This document shows, piece by piece, positions 1 to 7,987 of a stretch of DNA of 9,698 bases. The translations under genes and the position numbers were made by a program. This DNA comes from Bacteroidia bacterium. Its GTDB lineage: Bacteria > Bacteroidota > Bacteroidia > Flavobacteriales > Flavobacteriaceae. Numbering within the stretch: position 1 is the stretch's first letter; the number at the start of each line of letters is the position of its first letter. The notes under the pieces are model-generated. The model did not search any database. It was not told the origin of the DNA and saw only the letters and a list, made by a program, of their open reading frames with translations. The stretch spans positions 1-9,698 of the forward strand of contig JAUIAA010000053.1 of NCBI GenBank assembly GCA_030425715.1, read 5' to 3'.

Positions 1-1557
1 ATGGGTGCTGGAACCAATAGAATTAACCAATATACCCTTGGTAAAAACACGCAAGGATTATCTAATTATTTACATAAAAATTTAAACGGAAAACAACCTA
101 AAGTTGCCATTGCTTACGATTGCCGTCACAATAGTAAATCTTTTGCAAAATCGGTAGCAAATGTTTTTTCGGCAAATAATATTAAAGTGTATTTATTTGA
201 AGATTTAAGAGCTACTCCTGAACTTTCTTATGCGGTACGTGAATTAAATTGCGATGCTGGAATTGTATTAACAGCATCACACAATCCACCAGAATACAAT
301 GGTTACAAAGTGTATTATAACGACGGAGGGCAAATAGTACCACCACAAGATAGTGCCATTGTTGATGAAATTAATGCCTTAGAATTTAGCGATATCAATT
401 TCAATGCAAAAGAAGAATATATAGAAATAATTGGTGCAGAAATAGATAAAAAATTTATTGCCGAGGCTGTTAAAAATGCCACTACACCAACTACCCAAAA
501 TAGAGAAAATCTAAAAATAGTATTTACCGCTTTACATGGCACCTCTATTACCGCTGTACCAGATGCATTGCGAGAAGCTGGATTTACAGATGTACATTTG
601 GTAAAAGAACAAAGCGAACCAAATGGTGATTTCCCAACCGTAAAATCTCCCAACCCTGAAGAGCCAGAAGCCTTAAAAATGGCTACAGATTTAGCGAATA
701 AAATTGGTGCAGATATTGTGATTGGTACGGATCCTGATTGTGACAGATTAGGAATTGCGGTTAGAAATTTTAACAATGAATTGGTTTTATTAAATGGAAA
801 CCAAACGTTTAGTATACTTTGTAGCTTTTTATTGAAAAGCTGGAAAAACGATGGGAAAATAAATGGTAAGCAGTTTGTAGGTTCTACAATCGTTTCTACC
901 CCATTAATCAATAAAATTGCTGCTAGTTATGGTGTAGAAACCAAAGTAGGCTTGACTGGTTTTAAATGGATTGCCAAAATGATTCGTGAAGCAGAAGGAA
1001 AACAAGACTTTATTGGTGGTGGTGAAGAAAGTTTTGGCTTTATGGTTGGCGATTTTGTACGCGATAAAGATGCGGTTTCTTCCACAGTTTTAGCTTGCGA
1101 GATTGCAGCTCACGCTAAAAACAACAACAGTTCTATTTATGAAGAATTGATTGATTTATATGTTAGCCATGGTTTTTATAAAGAACACCTAATTTCTGTG
1201 GTTAAAAAAGGAATTGAAGGAGCTAACGAAATCAAACAAATGATGAGTAACCTTCGCCAAAACCCAATTACAGAAATTGATGGAGAAAGAATAAAATATC
1301 TAAATGATTATGAAGCCTCCACTTGTAAAAATTTATTAACTGGAGCAGTTAGTCTAATTGATTTACCAAAATCAAATGTTTTAATTTACGAAACTGAAAA
1401 TGGAACAAGAATTGCCGCTCGTCCTAGCGGTACGGAACCTAAAATTAAATTTTATTTTAGCACAAATACAAACCTTCCTAGCAAGGAAAAACTGCAAGAA
1501 AAAGAAGAGGAATTGAGTGCTAAAATCCAAAGAATTATTACCGAATTAAATTTATAA
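1..1557 (+). CDS. Phospho-sugar mutase (phosphoglucomutase/phosphomannomutase), 5'-partial
   Basis: Cytosolic alpha-D-phosphohexomutase that interconverts hexose 1- and 6-phosphates, feeding nucleotide-sugar and polysaccharide synthesis. All four signature elements are visible, numbered from base 1: the phosphoserine loop T-A-S-H-N-P at 91-96 with S93 as the phosphate carrier; the Mg2+ loop G-T-D-P-D-C-D-R at 242-249 with D244, D246 and D248; the sugar-binding G-E-E-S-F-G at 341-346; and the phosphate-binding R-P-S-G-T-E-P at 474-480. The 518 visible residues begin at M-G-A-G-T-N-R-I-N, which in related proteins of about 570 residues follows an N-terminal stretch of roughly 50 residues ending in G-G-M-R-G. 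The ATG at base 1 is therefore probably an internal methionine and the true start lies upstream. Glucose versus mannose preference cannot be read from the sequence. The stop is 3 bases before the ABC transporter start, which suggests co-transcription. Confidence 0.93.
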   Translation: MGAGTNRINQYTLGKNTQGLSNYLHKNLNGKQPKVAIAYDCRHNSKSFAKSVANVFSANNIKVYLFEDLRATPELSYAVRELNCDAGIVLTASHNPPEYNGYKVYYNDGGQIVPPQDSAIVDEINALEFSDINFNAKEEYIEIIGAEIDKKFIAEAVKNATTPTTQNRENLKIVFTALHGTSITAVPDALREAGFTDVHLVKEQSEPNGDFPTVKSPNPEEPEALKMATDLANKIGADIVIGTDPDCDRLGIAVRNFNNELVLLNGNQTFSILCSFLLKSWKNDGKINGKQFVGSTIVSTPLINKIAASYGVETKVGLTGFKWIAKMIREAEGKQDFIGGGEESFGFMVGDFVRDKDAVSSTVLACEIAAHAKNNNSSIYEELIDLYVSHGFYKEHLISVVKKGIEGANEIKQMMSNLRQNPITEIDGERIKYLNDYEASTCKNLLTGAVSLIDLPKSNVLIYETENGTRIAARPSGTEPKIKFYFSTNTNLPSKEKLQEKEEELSAKIQRIITELNL

Positions 1558-1560
1558 TTA

Positions 1561-3393
1561 TTGAAGTATTTTAAAAAAATATTAGCTTTTGCCAAGCCTT
1601 ATACCAAATTCGCTTGGCTCAACATCTTTTTCAACATTCTTTACGCTATTTTCAATGTTTTGTCCGTTTTGGCATTTATCCCTGTATTGGGAATTCTTTT
1701 TGGAAAAGAAGAAAGAATTACCCAAAAACCAGTATTTACAGGGGTTAAAGATATTTACGATTATACACAAAACAGCCTAAATTACTACGTAACCAACATT
1801 ATGGAAACCAGTGGCGTAGAAAAAGCATTGCTATTTATTTGTGTCATCAGTTTTTTAATGTTTTTCTTCAAAAACCTATTTCGCTATTTGGCACTTTTTG
1901 TGCTTTCCTTTTTGCGAAATGGTGTGGTAAAAGACCTTCGAGATCAATTGTATGGTAAAATATTAGAGCTACCCATTTCTTATTTTTCCGAAAAGAAAAA
2001 AGGAGATACCATTGCCCGAATGACTTCGGATGTACAAGAAGTAGAAACTTCTTTTTTAAACACTTTAGAAGCAGTAGTTAGAGAACCTTTAACTATCGTT
2101 TTTACCTTGATTTCTATGTTTGCCATTAGTGCCAAATTAACACTTTTTGCATTTATACTTTTACCCGTTTCCGGGATTTTAATTTCATCGGTAAGTAAAA
2201 AATTAAAAGCAAAATCATTATTAGCCCAACAAGAAACAGGTAACTTTTTATCTTTTATTGAAGAAACCTTAACTGGCTTGAAGGTGATTAAAAGTTTTAC
2301 TGCAGAAGAAAAGTTAGAAAACAAATTTAAAAAATCTACTTTACGATTTAAACAGCTAATGAACAGTGTTCTACATCGTAAAAATTTAGCTTCTCCCATG
2401 AGTGAATTCTTGGGTTCGGCAACAATAATTGCAATATTATGGTTTGGTGGTAGAATAGTATTATTAGGTGAAGACGAAATGAAACCGCAAGAATTCTTAG
2501 GTTATATCGGTCTTTTTTATTTGATATTAAATCCTGCAAAAGCTATTTCCAAAGCGGTATTTAGCATTCAAAAAGGGAACGCTTCGGCGGAAAGGATTAT
2601 GTCAATTTTAGAAACTAAGAACGATATTCGAGATAAGGCAGATGCTTTAGTAAAAACCACCTTTGATTACGAAATTGAACTCAAAAACATCTCTTTTAAA
2701 TACAAGGATGAATATGTGTTAAAAAACTTTTCCTTAACCATTCCAAAAGGAAAAAGTGTAGCATTGGTTGGGCAATCGGGAAGTGGGAAATCTACCATTG
2801 CAAATTTAATTCCAAGGTTTTACGACATTAATGAAGGTGAAATTTTAATCGATGGTATTAACATTAAAAATATTCAAAAAGAATCCTTAAGAGATTTAAT
2901 GGGATTGGTAACACAAGAATCGATTTTGTTTCACGACACCGTAAAAAACAACTTGACTTTAGGGGTGGAATCTGCCAGTGATGCCGAGGTATTACACGCA
3001 GCTCAAATTGCGAATGCCCATGAATTTATCAAAGATTTGCCACAACAGTACGAAACCAATATTGGAGATAGTGGGAACTCACTTTCTGGTGGACAAAGAC
3101 AACGATTGTCCATCGCTAGAGCAGTATTGAAAAACCCTCCAATCATGATTTTAGATGAGGCTACCTCAGCTTTAGATACAGAATCGGAACAATTGGTGCA
3201 ATCGGCATTAGAAAAAATGATGCAAAATAGAACATCGGTAGTAATTGCGCATAGATTATCTACCATTCAAAAAGCTGATTTGATTGTAGTTTTACAAAAA
3301 GGAGAGATTGTAGAACAAGGAAAACACCAAGAATTACTAGAAAAAGAAGGTGCCTATTTTGGCTTGGTGAATATGCAATCCCTCAACGGATAG
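1561..3393 (+). CDS. MsbA-type ABC exporter (fused permease and ATPase), TTG start
   Basis: Inner-membrane half-transporter of 610 residues, expected to work as a homodimer that exports or flips a lipid, glycolipid or hydrophobic compound; the substrate cannot be read from the sequence. The N-terminal exporter membrane domain (about 1-340) has hydrophobic helices near 20-48, 88-118, 174-212, 284-302 and 312-330. The nucleotide-binding domain follows (about 370-605): Walker A G-Q-S-G-S-G-K-S-T at 404-412, Q-loop Q452, signature L-S-G-G-Q at 508-512, Walker B I-M-I-L-D-E at 528-533, D-loop S-A-L-D at 536-539 and switch H564. All are intact, so it should hydrolyse ATP. The start is TTG at 1561: it gives the M-K-Y-F-K-K-I-L amphipathic N-terminus expected of the family, and no in-frame ATG occurs before the first helices. 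It lies 3 bases after the mutase stop, consistent with translational coupling. Confidence 0.93.
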   Translation: MKYFKKILAFAKPYTKFAWLNIFFNILYAIFNVLSVLAFIPVLGILFGKEERITQKPVFTGVKDIYDYTQNSLNYYVTNIMETSGVEKALLFICVISFLMFFFKNLFRYLALFVLSFLRNGVVKDLRDQLYGKILELPISYFSEKKKGDTIARMTSDVQEVETSFLNTLEAVVREPLTIVFTLISMFAISAKLTLFAFILLPVSGILISSVSKKLKAKSLLAQQETGNFLSFIEETLTGLKVIKSFTAEEKLENKFKKSTLRFKQLMNSVLHRKNLASPMSEFLGSATIIAILWFGGRIVLLGEDEMKPQEFLGYIGLFYLILNPAKAISKAVFSIQKGNASAERIMSILETKNDIRDKADALVKTTFDYEIELKNISFKYKDEYVLKNFSLTIPKGKSVALVGQSGSGKSTIANLIPRFYDINEGEILIDGINIKNIQKESLRDLMGLVTQESILFHDTVKNNLTLGVESASDAEVLHAAQIANAHEFIKDLPQQYETNIGDSGNSLSGGQRQRLSIARAVLKNPPIMILDEATSALDTESEQLVQSALEKMMQNRTSVVIAHRLSTIQKADLIVVLQKGEIVEQGKHQELLEKEGAYFGLVNMQSLNG

Positions 3394-3414
3394 TTTTTCA
3401 TTAAAATTAGACCT

Positions 3415-4044
3415 ATGGATATTATTAAAAGTTTAGAATGGCGGTATGCTTGTAAAAAATTTGATACCAACAAAAAGCTGTCTAATACCCAATTAGAAAA
3501 GTTAAAAAAGTCGTTTAATTTAACAGCTACTTCCTTTGGATTGCAACCTGTTAAGTTACTTATTGTTAGTAATAACAAATTAAAAAATGAACTTTTTAAA
3601 CATGCTTATTCGCAAAATCAAATTAATAGCTGTTCACATTTGTTCGTTTTATGTATCGATACAGAAATTAATGAAACTACCGTAGATAATTATTTTGAGT
3701 TGGTAAAAAAAATGCGCAATACCCCCGAAGACGTTATTGGAGTTTTTCGTAACCAATTAAAAGATATTTATAAAAATAAAAGCCAATACGAAATTGAAAA
3801 ATCAGCTATCAATCAGGCTTATATTATTTTGGGTAACCTAATGACGGTTTGCGCTTTAGAAGGAATTGATTCTTGCCCTATGGAAGGGTTTAATTCAGAA
3901 AAATTTGACGAAACTTTAAAATTAAAATCAAAAAAGTTAAAATCGGTATTATTATTGCCAGTAGGCTTTAGAGCTTCGGATGATTTTTTGAGCACACAAA
4001 AAAAAGTACGTAAATCTATTGACGAAATTATTTTTGAAATTTAA
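3415..4044 (+). CDS. NfsB-like NAD(P)H-dependent flavin oxidoreductase (nitroreductase family)
   Basis: Cytosolic FMN enzyme of 209 residues, close to the usual size of NfsB-like nitroreductases, which use NAD(P)H to reduce nitro compounds, quinones or other acceptors; the physiological substrate is usually unknown. The N-terminal R-Y-A-C-K-K-F-D at 10-17 matches the FMN-phosphate-binding start of the family (R10, K14). A-T-S-F-G-L-Q-P at 38-45 is the conserved segment after the second helix. N71 sits before the S-H-L-F-V-L-C strand. G-I-D-S-C-P-M-E-G-F at 150-159 contains the conserved E-G pair, and K197-V-R199 near the C-terminus matches the K-x-R that contacts FMN phosphate in NfsB. The ATG at 3415 is 21 bases after the ABC transporter stop, and the leader has no clear Shine-Dalgarno sequence. 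The lipoprotein gene follows after only 4 bases. The family call is firm, the substrate open. Confidence 0.88.
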   Translation: MDIIKSLEWRYACKKFDTNKKLSNTQLEKLKKSFNLTATSFGLQPVKLLIVSNNKLKNELFKHAYSQNQINSCSHLFVLCIDTEINETTVDNYFELVKKMRNTPEDVIGVFRNQLKDIYKNKSQYEIEKSAINQAYIILGNLMTVCALEGIDSCPMEGFNSEKFDETLKLKSKKLKSVLLLPVGFRASDDFLSTQKKVRKSIDEIIFEI

Positions 4045-4048
4045 TATC

Positions 4049-4444
4049 ATGAGAACTAAAATTTTTACTTTGATGATTGCAGGTCTGTTTTTAACAAGCT
4101 CCTGCAGCGACAATAACGAGGATCATGAGTCTGTTGGAAAATGGAAATTGATAGAACAATATATGGATCCTGGTGATGGAAGTGGTGACTATGTTGCCGT
4201 AGATAGCGAAAAAACGCTAGAATTTTTTAGTAATGGTTGGATTAATACCAAAGGAACCCTATGCAATATAAGCATTGATGTAGATGAGGATGGAAATGCA
4301 ACCTATTCGGCACAAGACCAAATTATTTATCCAAAAGGCTGTTCTAGCAGCGACATGAGAATTACCTACGAAATTAAAGATAACTATTTATATCTGTATT
4401 ATCCTTGTATAGAAGGATGTGGTCAGAAATACAAAAAAATATAA
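4049..4444 (+). CDS. Small lipocalin-like lipoprotein, flavobacterial type
   Basis: A 131-residue predicted lipoprotein of unknown function. Residues 1-18 form a type II signal peptide: charged M-R-T-K, a hydrophobic core, then lipobox L-T-S-S-C with Cys19 as the lipidated residue. The mature protein begins C-S-D-N-N-E-D; an acidic stretch directly after the Cys resembles the signal that sends Bacteroidota lipoproteins to the cell surface, so outer-membrane surface placement is possible. The G30-K-W32 near the mature N-terminus, the F-F-S-N-G-W turn at 59-64 and alternating hydrophobic strands fit the lipocalin-like beta-barrel fold common in this phylum. Four further cysteines (72, 98, 120, 124) could form two disulfides in the periplasm or outside. 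I chose ATG 4049 over the upstream in-frame TTG 4019 because the latter would put ten residues before the signal peptide and overlap the preceding gene. It lies 4 bases after the reductase stop and 9 before pepD. Confidence 0.75.
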   Translation: MRTKIFTLMIAGLFLTSSCSDNNEDHESVGKWKLIEQYMDPGDGSGDYVAVDSEKTLEFFSNGWINTKGTLCNISIDVDEDGNATYSAQDQIIYPKGCSSSDMRITYEIKDNYLYLYYPCIEGCGQKYKKI

Positions 4445-4453
4445 TAAAAACAT

Positions 4454-5908
4454 ATGAGCGAAGCAGTAAGAAACTTAGAACCTAAAGCTATTTGGGATAA
4501 TTTTTCCAATTTAAATGCAGTACCTAGACCTTCAAAAAAAGAAGAAAGAGTAGTGCAATTTATGGTAGATTTTGGTAAGCATCTAGGTTTGGAAGTGGCA
4601 GTAGATAAAGTACAAAACGTAATTATTAAAAAGCCAGCCACTACTGGCATGGAAAATAGGAAAACCATTGTAATGCAATCGCATTTAGATATGGTACATC
4701 AAAAAAATGCAGATACGGTTTTTGACTTTGACAAAGAAGGTATTAAAATGCTAATTGATGGGGATTGGGTTACTGCAGATGGCACCACACTTGGAGCCGA
4801 TAATGGATTGGGTGTAGCCGCAATTATGGGTATTCTAGCAGCTAAAAACATAGCGCACCCAGCTATCGAAGCCTTATTTACCATTGACGAAGAAACTGGT
4901 ATGACTGGAGCCATGGGTTTAGAAGCTGGCTACTTAACTGGTGAAATTCTATTGAATTTAGATACTGAAGAAGATGACGAGATAGACATAGGCTGTGCTG
5001 GTGGTGTAGATGTAACCGCTACCAAATCTTATACCGAAGAGAATACAGAAGGTCAAAAAGCATTCAAACTTAGCGTAAAAGGTTTACAAGGTGGTCACTC
5101 GGGTATGGACATCCACAAAGGCTTAGGCAATGCCAATAAAATTATGAATCGCGTATTGTTAGCCACCAAAGAAATTATTCAAATCTCTAGTATCCAAGGA
5201 GGTAGTTTACGAAATGCCATACCTCGTGAAAGCTTTGCCGTAGTGGTTTGCGACACAAAAAATGCTGCTAAATTTATCGCTAAAGCGGAAGAAACCATTG
5301 CTACAATCAAAACCGAGCTTAAAAATTTAGAACCAAACTTAACCTTTAGTTTTGAAGCTATTGAGGCACCTTATAAAATGATGCCTATTGAAGAGCAAAA
5401 TTCCTTACTAAATACTCTTGAAAAAGCACACAATGGCGTTTTTAAAATGAGTGCAGCCATACCAGATTTGGTAGAAGCCTCTAACAATATTGCAAAGGTA
5501 ACAGTTGCAGATAGTAAAATTCAAATAGAATCATTAACCAGATCTTCTGTAGAGGGTTCAAAAAAAGAAGTGGTACAGGCTTTAAAATCCGTATTTCAAA
5601 GCAATGGTTTTGAAGTGCGTCTTTCTGGAGATTATCCAGGTTGGCAACCTAATCCAAATTCTCCAATATTAAAAGTAATGGAAAATTTATATGCAGATAT
5701 TTTTGGTAAAAAACCAAAAGTAGTAGCTTGTCATGCTGGATTAGAATGTGGAATTTTAGGTAAAAATTATCCAAATATGGATATGATTTCTTTTGGACCA
5801 ACTATTAAAGGAGCCCACTCCCCAGATGAAAGAGTCTCTATTAGCTCCGTTCAAAAATTTTGGAAGTATTTGTTAGCAATTCTAAAAAATATACCAGAGA
5901 AAAACTAA
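4454..5908 (+). CDS. pepD: Cytosolic aminoacyl-histidine dipeptidase PepD (peptidase family M20)
   Basis: Dinuclear metal (usually Zn2+) dipeptidase of 484 residues, almost the length of E. coli PepD, that splits dipeptides such as Xaa-His in the cytosol. The metal-site motifs are all present: S-H-L-D-M-V-H at 77-83 (H78, with D80), the bridging aspartate D116 in T-L-G-A-D-N-G-L-G, the catalytic base/ligand pair E146-E147 in D-E-E-T-G-M-T-G, D170 in L-N-L-D-T-E-E, and H455 in I-K-G-A-H-S-P-D-E. G-L-Q-G-G-H-S-G (codons near 5084-5107) marks the lid/dimerisation domain, and C-H-A-G-L-E-C-G precedes the last ligand. No signal peptide is present. The ATG at 4454 follows an A-rich leader 9 bases after the lipoprotein stop; the permease gene begins 18 bases after the stop. 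With that permease it could take part in dipeptide-derived amino-acid use, which is inference from adjacency. Confidence 0.95.
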   Translation: MSEAVRNLEPKAIWDNFSNLNAVPRPSKKEERVVQFMVDFGKHLGLEVAVDKVQNVIIKKPATTGMENRKTIVMQSHLDMVHQKNADTVFDFDKEGIKMLIDGDWVTADGTTLGADNGLGVAAIMGILAAKNIAHPAIEALFTIDEETGMTGAMGLEAGYLTGEILLNLDTEEDDEIDIGCAGGVDVTATKSYTEENTEGQKAFKLSVKGLQGGHSGMDIHKGLGNANKIMNRVLLATKEIIQISSIQGGSLRNAIPRESFAVVVCDTKNAAKFIAKAEETIATIKTELKNLEPNLTFSFEAIEAPYKMMPIEEQNSLLNTLEKAHNGVFKMSAAIPDLVEASNNIAKVTVADSKIQIESLTRSSVEGSKKEVVQALKSVFQSNGFEVRLSGDYPGWQPNPNSPILKVMENLYADIFGKKPKVVACHAGLECGILGKNYPNMDMISFGPTIKGAHSPDERVSISSVQKFWKYLLAILKNIPEKN

Positions 5909-5926
5909 CCGAAAAAAAGCCAAACC

Positions 5927-7219
5927 ATGACCCATCTTAAAAAAAGTATTTCCTTAAGTAATGCTATTGCCATAGGAATTGGCGGAATGGTTGGTGGTGG
6001 TATTTTTGCCGTTTTAGGTTTAGCTGTTTCTTTAGCCAAAGGCGGAACTCCTGTTGCGTTTTTAATTGCGGGTATAATTGCAATATTAACCTCCTATTCT
6101 TATGTAAAACTTTCTCAAAAATACCCAAACAATGGTGGTACTGTACATTACATCAATCAATGTTTTGGTAAAAATATTTTTAGTGGTGGCACCAATAATT
6201 TACTGTGGATAAGTTATATCATAATGCTTTCTCTATATGCCACAGCATTTGGCTCCTATGGAGGGAAATTATTTCCGCTTACCAAAGATTACCTAATAGA
6301 TAAACATATTTACTTAAGTGCAATTGTTATTTTTTCAACACTGCTCAATTATATCAGTGCAAGAGCGGTAAACATAGCGGAATCTTTAGCGGTTTACATC
6401 AAGCTAATTATTTTAACAGGCTTTATTATTATTGGTATATATGCACTATTTCAAAGTGATGTAACACAACAATTAGAACTAGAAAATTGGCAATCTCCTG
6501 TTTTACTATTGAGTGGTGGTATGGTTATTTTTGTTGCTTATGAAGGTTTTGAATTAATTGCCAATGCAGTACCTCAAATCGAAAATCCTCAAAAAAATAT
6601 AGCCAAAGCATTTTATATTTCTACCATAAGTGTAGTAATTTTATATGTATTAATCGCCTTAATCACTGTTGGAACGGTTTCTTTTGATAAAATTAGCAAG
6701 GCTGAAGAATATGTTTTGGCAGTTGCCGCCGAACCTATTTTAGGAAAAATTGGATTTACCATTATTGGTATAACCGCATTGATTTCAACTTTTTCGGCAA
6801 TAAATGCAACTATATATGGTGGAAGTCGTGTAAATTACAAGTTAGCCAAAGACGATGAATTACCACATGAGTTTACCAAATTCTTTTGGAACCAACCCGT
6901 TGGCTTATTGGCTACTTCTTTATTGACTTTAGTAATTGCCAATACGTTAAATTTAGAAAGTATTTCTACGGCAGGAAGCGCCGGTTTTTTACTCATATTT
7001 GCCTTGGTAAACTATGCAAATTATAAATTAGCAGACAAAACTAGTTCTAACAAAATAATACCGCTAATTGCTGCAATATTATGTAGCATTGCTTTTATTA
7101 CTCTTTTGATACAGCAATACCAATCTAATATTATAGGCGTTTATGCCGTTTTCTCTATATTAATTTTGGCTTACGGTATAGAATATTTTTATAAAAAATG
7201 GGAAATCAAGTCCAATTGA
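5927..7219 (+). CDS. APC-family amino-acid/polyamine permease
   Basis: Inner-membrane secondary transporter of 430 residues. Hydrophobicity by eye suggests about 12 helices, near 11-37, 41-62, 88-112, 126-147, 152-175, 191-211, 228-250, 271-296, 324-345, 349-366, 376-395 and 401-419. The first helix carries the glycine-rich substrate-binding break G-I-G-G-M-V-G-G-G-I-F at 17-27. The sixth has F-V-A-Y-E-G-F-E at 202-209, followed by I-E-N-P-Q-K-N-I at 218-225, both typical of the APC superfamily. Such proteins move amino acids or amines by proton symport or exchange; the substrate cannot be assigned here. The family's usual N-I-P after the sixth helix reads N-I-A in this protein, a minor variation. 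The start at 5927 gives a short charged N-terminus before the first helix. It is the last gene of the + strand run, and its stop is 11 bases from the convergent ung stop. Confidence 0.9.
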   Translation: MTHLKKSISLSNAIAIGIGGMVGGGIFAVLGLAVSLAKGGTPVAFLIAGIIAILTSYSYVKLSQKYPNNGGTVHYINQCFGKNIFSGGTNNLLWISYIIMLSLYATAFGSYGGKLFPLTKDYLIDKHIYLSAIVIFSTLLNYISARAVNIAESLAVYIKLIILTGFIIIGIYALFQSDVTQQLELENWQSPVLLLSGGMVIFVAYEGFELIANAVPQIENPQKNIAKAFYISTISVVILYVLIALITVGTVSFDKISKAEEYVLAVAAEPILGKIGFTIIGITALISTFSAINATIYGGSRVNYKLAKDDELPHEFTKFFWNQPVGLLATSLLTLVIANTLNLESISTAGSAGFLLIFALVNYANYKLADKTSSNKIIPLIAAILCSIAFITLLIQQYQSNIIGVYAVFSILILAYGIEYFYKKWEIKSN

Positions 7220-7222
7220 TTT
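7195..7222 (-). terminator. Candidate weak terminator of ung
   Basis: A 7-bp inverted repeat, AAATCAA (7203-7209) and TTGATTT (7216-7222), with a 6-base loop straddles the permease stop codon. Read on the - strand it is followed a few bases later by a run of six T (complement of 7193-7198), so it could end transcripts leaving ung. The stem is entirely A/T apart from one pair and therefore weak, and on the + strand no T run follows. This is a candidate only. Confidence 0.25.
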
Positions 7223-7230
7223 AACAAGAA

Positions 7231-7896
7231 CTACCAATTTATTTTTTCCTTACCCTGTTCTTCCAAACAAGTATTTACCATACTAAAATGCTTATTACCA
7301 AACCAATACCCTCTATTTGCGCTTAGAGGAGAAGGATGTCCAGAGGTTAAAATACGGTGTTTTTCACCGTCAATCAACTTCTGTTTTTGCTTGGCAAAAC
7401 CGCCCCATAAAAGAAAAACAACTCCATCCTTTTCCGCACTAATTTTTTTAATGACATTATCCGTAAATACTTCCCAACCCTTTTTTTGATGGCTACCTGC
7501 TTGATGCGCTCTTACCGTTAACGTAGCATTTAACAATAAAACACCTTGGTCTGCCCAAGGTTCTAAATTTCCGCTTTTGGGATAAGGTTTTCCCAAATCA
7601 GATTCCAACTCCTTAAAAATATTTACCAAAGATGGCGGATGTGCCATACCATCATTAACCGAGAAACAGAGTCCGTTTGCCTGCCCCACGCCATGGTAAG
7701 GATCTTGACCGATAATTACCACTTTCACATCCCCAATTGGGCAATGGTTAAAAGCATTAAATATTTGTTGTCCAGGAGGATAACATGTGTTTAGGCTATA
7801 CTCTTGTTTTACAAACTTAGTAAGTGTTTGAAAATATTCTTTATCAAATTCCTGTTTTAAAATCTCTGCCCAACTAGCCTCAATATTTACCTTCAT
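7231..7896 (-). CDS. ung: Uracil-DNA glycosylase, family 1
   Basis: Cytosolic base-excision repair enzyme that removes uracil from DNA after cytosine deamination or dUTP incorporation. At 221 residues it has the normal bacterial Ung length. The water-activating motif G-Q-D-P-Y-H is at 63-68 with catalytic D65. F78 in L-C-F-S-V stacks on the uracil, N123 in L-L-N-A-T-L-T-V selects uracil, and the DNA-intercalation loop H-P-S-P-L-S at 187-192 supplies H187 and the leucine that pushes into the helix. All key residues are intact, so an active enzyme is expected. The ATG complementary to 7894-7896 matches the family start; the upstream bases on the - strand are A/T-rich, without a clear Shine-Dalgarno sequence. 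The gene is convergent with the permease and divergent from mutS2, so it probably has its own promoter in the 7897-7987 gap. Confidence 0.97.
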   Translation of the reverse strand: MKVNIEASWAEILKQEFDKEYFQTLTKFVKQEYSLNTCYPPGQQIFNAFNHCPIGDVKVVIIGQDPYHGVGQANGLCFSVNDGMAHPPSLVNIFKELESDLGKPYPKSGNLEPWADQGVLLLNATLTVRAHQAGSHQKKGWEVFTDNVIKKISAEKDGVVFLLWGGFAKQKQKLIDGEKHRILTSGHPSPLSANRGYWFGNKHFSMVNTCLEEQGKEKINW

Positions 7897-7987
7897 ATTT
7901 TTAATTACCTATTACCAAACTCCTTGTAAAATTAAGTCATTTATATAATATTTAATTACTTAATTTTACCGAAATAATTTTAGACTT
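7897..7987. promoter_or_regulatory. Divergent ung/mutS2 intergenic control region
   Basis: This 91-base, very A/T-rich gap is the only place in the window where transcripts in both directions must begin. It contains TATAAT at 7944-7949 and, on each strand, a TAATTTTA (7961-7968 on +, 7935-7928 on -) that is one base from the Bacteroidota -7 consensus TAnnTTTG. Neither has a well-spaced TTG-type -33 element, so no single promoter can be named. The location follows from gene orientation; the box assignments are inference. Confidence 0.45.
7926..7969. repeat. Perfect 12-bp inverted repeat between ung and mutS2
   Basis: The arms GTAAAATTAAGT (7926-7937) and ACTTAATTTTAC (7958-7969) are exact reverse complements separated by a 20-base A/T-only spacer (apart from its first base, C). 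The arm centres are 32 bases apart, about three helical turns, so a dimeric or tetrameric regulator could contact both from one face of the helix. Alternatively, each arm may simply be the -7 region of one of two mirror-image promoters. The repeat is seen directly; its role is unknown. Confidence 0.6.

Noticed and set aside
315..911. A 198-codon open frame on the - strand inside the mutase gene
   Set aside because: It lies wholly antisense to a strongly supported gene, its protein shows no recognisable motif, and A/T-rich codon bias easily leaves such frames open.
3364..3398. TTG plus TAGTTTTT ahead of the flavin reductase, considered as an internal -33/-7 promoter
   Set aside because: The -7 box lacks the final G, the spacing is slightly too long, and it lies inside the end of the ABC gene; chance matches are expected in A/T-rich DNA.
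4019..4048. In-frame TTG that would extend the lipoprotein by ten residues
   Set aside because: It overlaps the reductase gene and would place extra residues before a well-formed signal peptide; ATG 4049 gives the standard M-R-T-K start.
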